This document shows, piece by piece, positions 60,429 to 64,000 of a stretch of 64,000 bases of DNA. Source of the stretch: Paenochrobactrum pullorum (lineage in GTDB: Bacteria; Pseudomonadota; Alphaproteobacteria; Rhizobiales; Rhizobiaceae). The DNA lies in the NCBI RefSeq assembly GCF_041929845.1, contig NZ_JBHEEH010000001.1, positions 1,054,001-1,118,000 of the forward strand, written 5' to 3'. Positions within the stretch are counted from its first letter, which is position 1. Each line of letters starts with the position of its first letter. A program made the translations under genes and the position numbers. Below the pieces are notes generated by a model, which had not been told where the DNA came from, did no database searches, and worked only from the letters and a program-made list of their open reading frames with translations.

Positions 60429-62291
60429 ATGAATAATGGCAAGACTGTTTCTGCCGAATCCGGACAAACTTTCCGGACATTGCGTAATTTGTGGCCCTAT
60501 ATGTGGCCTGCAGAGCGTCCTGATTTGCGTATGCGGGTGATCTGGGCCAGCTTTTATTTGGTCATCGCCAAGCTGGTGCTGATCTCGGTGCCTTACTTTT
60601 TCAAATGGGTTACTAATGCGCTGAACGGCCAGTTGAATGCACCGGATTTCATTCCGGCCATTTTGATTGGCGCTGTGATGCTTGTGGTGGCTTATAATGC
60701 CGCACGTATCATTCAGGCTGGTTTGAACCAATTGCGTGATGCGCTATTTGCCAGTGTCGGCCAATATGCCGTGCGCCAATTGGCTTATAAAACCTTTGTC
60801 CATATGCACCAATTATCGCTGCGGTTTCATCTTGAGCGCCGCACCGGTGGCCTGTCTCGTGTCATTGAGCGTGGTACCAAGGGCATAGAAACCATTGTCC
60901 GCTTTACCATTCTGAATACCGCTCCCACGGTGCTGGAATTTGCACTGACAGCCTTCATTTTTGCTTATTCATATGGCTTTTCATATCTGGCAGTGGTGGC
61001 GATTACCGTTTGGGCTTATACATGGTTTACCATCAAAGCCAGCGATTGGCGCATTAATATCCGTCGCGAAATGAACGATTCCGATACGGAAGCCAACACT
61101 AAAGCCATCGATTCCTTGCTGAATTTCGAAACCGTTAAATATTTCGGCAATGAAGCCATGGAAGCCAAACGCTTTGACGGGGCAATGGCGCGCTATGAAA
61201 AAGCCGCCACCCAGACATGGACATCGCTTGGCTGGCTCAACTTCGGGCAGGCAGTTATTTTCGGTGTTGGCATGGCCATCGTAATGGTGATGTCGGCAAT
61301 GGAGGTCAAAGCCGGTACACAGTCCTTAGGTGATTTTGTTTTCATCAATGCGCTGTTGATGCAGTTGTCTATTCCACTTAATTTCATCGGCTTTATCTAT
61401 CGTGAAATCCGTCAGGGTTTGACCGATATTGAACAGATGTTTGATCTTCTTGATGTCGATCAGGAAGTGCAAGATAAACCGCAAGCTACACCACTGATCG
61501 TTCATGAGGGCGCTATCCGCTTTGATGATGTGTATTTTGCCTATGATCCGTTGCGCCCGATTTTGAAGGGGATCAGTTTTGAAGTGCCGGCCGGTAAAAC
61601 GGTGGCAATTGTCGGGCCGTCGGGCGCGGGTAAATCAACATTGTCACGTTTACTCTTCCGCTTTTACGATATTCAGTCCGGGACCATTACCATCGACGGG
61701 CAGGATGTACGTGATGTGCAGCAGGAAAGCTTGCGCCACGCAATCGGCATGGTGCCGCAGGACACTGTTCTTTTCAACGACACGATTGCGTATAATATCC
61801 GTTATGGCCGTATGTCTGCAAGTGAAGAAGAAGTGGAGCGTGCAGCAGAACTGGCGAAAATTTCCGGCTTCATCAAGCATTTGCCAGAGGGCTATCAGGC
61901 GATGGTGGGCGAGCGTGGCTTGAAATTATCAGGTGGTGAAAAGCAACGTGTAGCGATTGCCCGTACCATTTTGAAAGCCCCGCCAATCCTGATTTTGGAT
62001 GAAGCGACATCGGCTCTGGATACAGCAACCGAGCAGGAAATTCAGCAGGCTCTTGATCTCGTCAGCCGTGACCGCACGACTTTGGTAATCGCGCACCGTT
62101 TGTCGACCGTAATTAATGCCGATGAAATTATCGTGTTGAAAGAAGGCGCTATTGCTGAAAAAGGAACCCATCGCCAACTGCTCGCACAAAAAGGACTTTA
62201 TGCTTCGATGTGGGATCGTCAGCGTGAAGCAACGGAGGCAGAAGAACGTTTGCGGCAAGTTCGTGAAAGCGATGATCTGGGTATTTTATAA
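60429..62291 (+). CDS. ABC transporter, Atm1/HMT1-type heavy-metal/glutathione-conjugate exporter
   Basis: 620-residue half-transporter that works as a homodimer in the inner membrane. An N-terminal six-helix domain (about 35-330) contains the family segment ERGTKGIETIVRF and YFGNEAMEAKRFD. The nucleotide-binding domain has Walker A GPSGAGKST (about 396-404), Q-loop, signature LSGGEKQRVAIAR, Walker B ILILDEATSALD and the H-loop AHRLST. Bacterial Atm1 proteins export glutathione conjugates, including metal-glutathione complexes. The preceding ArsR gene fits metal- or thiol-linked control. Confidence 0.93.
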   Translation: MNNGKTVSAESGQTFRTLRNLWPYMWPAERPDLRMRVIWASFYLVIAKLVLISVPYFFKWVTNALNGQLNAPDFIPAILIGAVMLVVAYNAARIIQAGLNQLRDALFASVGQYAVRQLAYKTFVHMHQLSLRFHLERRTGGLSRVIERGTKGIETIVRFTILNTAPTVLEFALTAFIFAYSYGFSYLAVVAITVWAYTWFTIKASDWRINIRREMNDSDTEANTKAIDSLLNFETVKYFGNEAMEAKRFDGAMARYEKAATQTWTSLGWLNFGQAVIFGVGMAIVMVMSAMEVKAGTQSLGDFVFINALLMQLSIPLNFIGFIYREIRQGLTDIEQMFDLLDVDQEVQDKPQATPLIVHEGAIRFDDVYFAYDPLRPILKGISFEVPAGKTVAIVGPSGAGKSTLSRLLFRFYDIQSGTITIDGQDVRDVQQESLRHAIGMVPQDTVLFNDTIAYNIRYGRMSASEEEVERAAELAKISGFIKHLPEGYQAMVGERGLKLSGGEKQRVAIARTILKAPPILILDEATSALDTATEQEIQQALDLVSRDRTTLVIAHRLSTVINADEIIVLKEGAIAEKGTHRQLLAQKGLYASMWDRQREATEAEERLRQVRESDDLGIL

Positions 62292-62332
62292 GCAGAATCT
62301 CTTTCTCAAAACATTCTCTTAAATATTTGATA

Positions 62333-62380
62333 AAAGGCGGCTTTCGTGGAATTTCCTACGAAAGCCGCCTTTATTTTTAT
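62333..62380 (+). terminator. Rho-independent terminator of the Atm1-type gene
   Basis: AAAGGCGGCTTTCGT (62333-62347) and ACGAAAGCCGCCTTT (62358-62372) form a perfect 15-bp stem with a 10-base loop, followed by ATTTTTAT. Confidence 0.94.
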
Positions 62381-62578
62381 CCATATTCACCTTGTTATTA
62401 AGGCGGATAAAATAGTTTACGTTGAAAAAATGGGGATATTGGCAATCAAAACCGATTTAAAATGTGCGATTATCGCTGCAATTATGTGAAACAATGTCAT
62501 GAAACGTGAATAGCTGCCGAAATGGTTTTGTTTTTGGCCAGAATGCAGTAAGTATCTGCAAAACTCGAGGATGAACTG

Positions 62579-63277
62579 ATGAGCCTTGCCGATTCAATTC
62601 GTAATACATTTGTCCCTATCCACCGTGAGGGATATCCATTCATTGCCGGTTTTTTTGTTGTCTCATTAATTTTGGGATGGCTGTGGAACCCGCTTTTCTG
62701 GGTGGGTATGGTTCTCACCATCTGGTGCATTTATTTCTATCGTGATCCCGAACGTGTGACGCCGATGGATGACCGGCTGGTCATTAGTCCGGCCGATGGT
62801 AAAGTGTCCTTTGTCGGTGCTTATGTGCCGCCGGCAGAACTTGGTTTGGGTGATCAGCCACGCACACGTATTTCCGTTTTCATGAATGTGTTTTCGGTGC
62901 ATATCAACCGTGCACCGGTTCGCGGTCAGATTGAAAAAATCATTCATCGTCCGGGTAAATTTTTAAACGCAGAGCTTGATAAATCGAGTGCTGAAAACGA
63001 GCGCAACAGCGTTTTGATCGATAGTCCTAAGGGTAAAGTGGCTGTTGTGCAGGTCGCAGGTCTTGTCGCACGCCGGATCATTTGCTGGTCGAATGAAGAT
63101 GACACATTGTCGGTGGGGGAGCGTTTCGGTCTTATCCGCTTCGGATCCCGTCTCGATGTTTATCTGCCGGAAGGTGCAGTTGCGCGTGTTGCTGTTGGTC
63201 AAACGGCTGTTGCGGGTGAAACTGTGCTGGCCGAATTTGACACAGACCACTCAGAACCAACAGTACGGATTGGTTGA
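62579..63277 (+). CDS. psd: Phosphatidylserine decarboxylase
   Basis: Makes phosphatidylethanolamine from phosphatidylserine. This is the short (about 230 residue) archaeal/alphaproteobacterial type. One N-terminal membrane segment (about 18-50) is followed by YRDPERVTP, SPADGKVSFVG and FMNVFSVHINRAPVRGQIEK. The self-cleavage site giving the pyruvoyl group is RFGSRLDVY, Gly189-Ser190, near the C-terminus. The pssA gene starts 5 bases after the stop. Confidence 0.96.
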   Translation: MSLADSIRNTFVPIHREGYPFIAGFFVVSLILGWLWNPLFWVGMVLTIWCIYFYRDPERVTPMDDRLVISPADGKVSFVGAYVPPAELGLGDQPRTRISVFMNVFSVHINRAPVRGQIEKIIHRPGKFLNAELDKSSAENERNSVLIDSPKGKVAVVQVAGLVARRIICWSNEDDTLSVGERFGLIRFGSRLDVYLPEGAVARVAVGQTAVAGETVLAEFDTDHSEPTVRIG

Positions 63278-63282
63278 TACAA

Positions 63283-64000
63283 ATGGAAACTGGGTTTCCG
63301 GAAAAAGATAGCAGCGCTGACAAGGCAAATGCTGAAGGCGATACAGTTATTATGGAAAGTCGGGGGCCCCGGCTTTCGCAAATTCCGCTGCGTATCATTA
63401 TTCCCAATATCATTACAGTGCTGGCAATTTGCGCCGGACTGACCGGTATTCGGTTGGCATTTGAAAACCGCTTCGAACTTGCGGTCATGATGGTGCTGAT
63501 TGCGGCTTTCCTGGATGGCCTCGACGGACGTGTCGCGCGGATGATGAAGGGCTCTTCCAAATTCGGCGCGCAGATGGATTCACTTGCCGATATTGTAAAT
63601 TTCGGCGTGGCTCCGGCCTTGGTGCTCTATTCATTTATGCTGGATCAGGCACGTTCATTTGGTTGGACAGCGGCACTTTTATACGCAATCGCCTGTTGTC
63701 TTCGTCTGGCACGTTTCAATGTTATGACAGAAGACCCGAACCGTCCTGCTTGGCAAAACAATTACTTCATCGGCGTTCCGGCCCCAGCTGGCGCCATGTT
63801 GGTATTGCTACCGGTTTATTTGGGCTTTTTAGGTCTGGTTCCAACTAAGACGCTGGCCTTTGTTGCCGCCGGTTTCACGGTTCTGGTTGCTTTTTTGCTG
63901 GTGAGCCGCCTGCCTGTTTATAATGGCAAAACTGCAGGCAGCTATATTCGCCGCGATCTGGTCGCACCGCTTATTCTCTGTGTGGTGATCTATGTCGGTC
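63283..64000 (+). CDS. pssA: Phosphatidylserine synthase, 5' part
   Basis: Starts at ATG 63283 and is open to the window end, so 239 codons are seen and the 3' end lies outside. It converts CDP-diacylglycerol and serine to phosphatidylserine, the substrate of the adjacent Psd. The CDP-alcohol phosphotransferase motif is visible: FLDGLDGRVARMMKGSSKFG continued by AQMDSLADIVNFG, giving D-G-x2-D-G-x2-A-R-x8-G-x3-D-x3-D. Several membrane helices follow. A polar N-terminal segment of about 32 residues precedes the first helix. Confidence 0.95.
   Translation, partial: METGFPEKDSSADKANAEGDTVIMESRGPRLSQIPLRIIIPNIITVLAICAGLTGIRLAFENRFELAVMMVLIAAFLDGLDGRVARMMKGSSKFGAQMDSLADIVNFGVAPALVLYSFMLDQARSFGWTAALLYAIACCLRLARFNVMTEDPNRPAWQNNYFIGVPAPAGAMLVLLPVYLGFLGLVPTKTLAFVAAGFTVLVAFLLVSRLPVYNGKTAGSYIRRDLVAPLILCVVIYVG

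Noticed and set aside
1..64000. CRISPR arrays, insertion sequences, prophage or integron
   Set aside because: No regularly spaced repeats, transposase, integrase or phage genes; gene order looks like core chromosome.

Overview
The window looks like a core chromosomal stretch of an alphaproteobacterium in the Hyphomicrobiales (Rhizobiales), most probably a member of the Brucellaceae. The grounds are a Brucella Omp2-type porin, the rhizobial ccmI-ccmE-ccmF-ccmH-degP block followed by a two-component pair, glnE and pleC, the FnrN/HemN pair, a single bifunctional Rsh, the acpS-lepB-rnc-era-recO run, and a palindromic intergenic element resembling the Bru-RS repeats. Base composition is moderate and visibly more A/T-rich than Brucella, so a relative such as Paenochrobactrum or Pseudochrobactrum is a guess, not a demonstrated identity. 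No prophage, insertion sequence, CRISPR array or integron was seen.

Layout. 1-9.4 kb: the end of a FeuQ/PhoQ-like histidine kinase, a lipoprotein, the cytochrome c maturation operon, the DegP protease and a second two-component system. 9.4-14.7 kb: glnE, converging with and overlapping the cell-fate kinase gene pleC. The pleC promoter region is dense in GANTC (CcrM) sites. 15-21 kb: a DMT transporter, a family 4 uracil-DNA glycosylase, ETF-ubiquinone oxidoreductase, a secreted cysteine-repeat protein, a Sel1 protein, a Nu-type GST and two tiny hydrophobic ORFs. 21.5-26.8 kb: AMP nucleosidase, a membrane EEP-family protein, a DUF423 protein, the porin and tRNA-Ser(GCU). 27-34 kb: a BON-like protein, a 31-residue membrane peptide beside a membrane-anchored HhH protein with a histone-like tail, a lytic transglycosylase, dapA, smpB, a family 5 UDG and a NYN nuclease. 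34.5-42 kb: rpoZ, rsh, pyrE, fnrN, hemN with a perfect FNR box, and an MFS exporter. 42-53 kb: a DUF2062 protein, acpS, lepB, rnc, era, recO, a phosphatase/HD/YgfZ group on the minus strand, a dihydroorotase, TIGR02301, Nudix, SRAP and LysE proteins. 53.6-64 kb: cysS overlapping cimA, rarD, a LOG-family protein, a LysM protein, an ArsR regulator with an Atm1-type ABC exporter, and psd with the start of pssA.

Functional themes. Envelope and respiration: cytochrome c maturation, DegP, LepB, lytic transglycosylase, porin, phosphatidylethanolamine synthesis. Stringent and RNA functions: RpoZ, Rsh, SmpB, RNase III, Era. Anaerobic haem synthesis: FnrN acting on HemN. Cell cycle: PleC. No dramatic new system was found. 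The items most worth following are the GANTC cluster at pleC, a 17-bp-arm inverted repeat that covers the arsR start codon, several uncatalogued small ORFs (beside hemN, beside the HhH gene, at 21.2-21.5 kb, and a Cys-containing candidate leader before cysS), and a duplicated palindrome after the ETF-QO gene.
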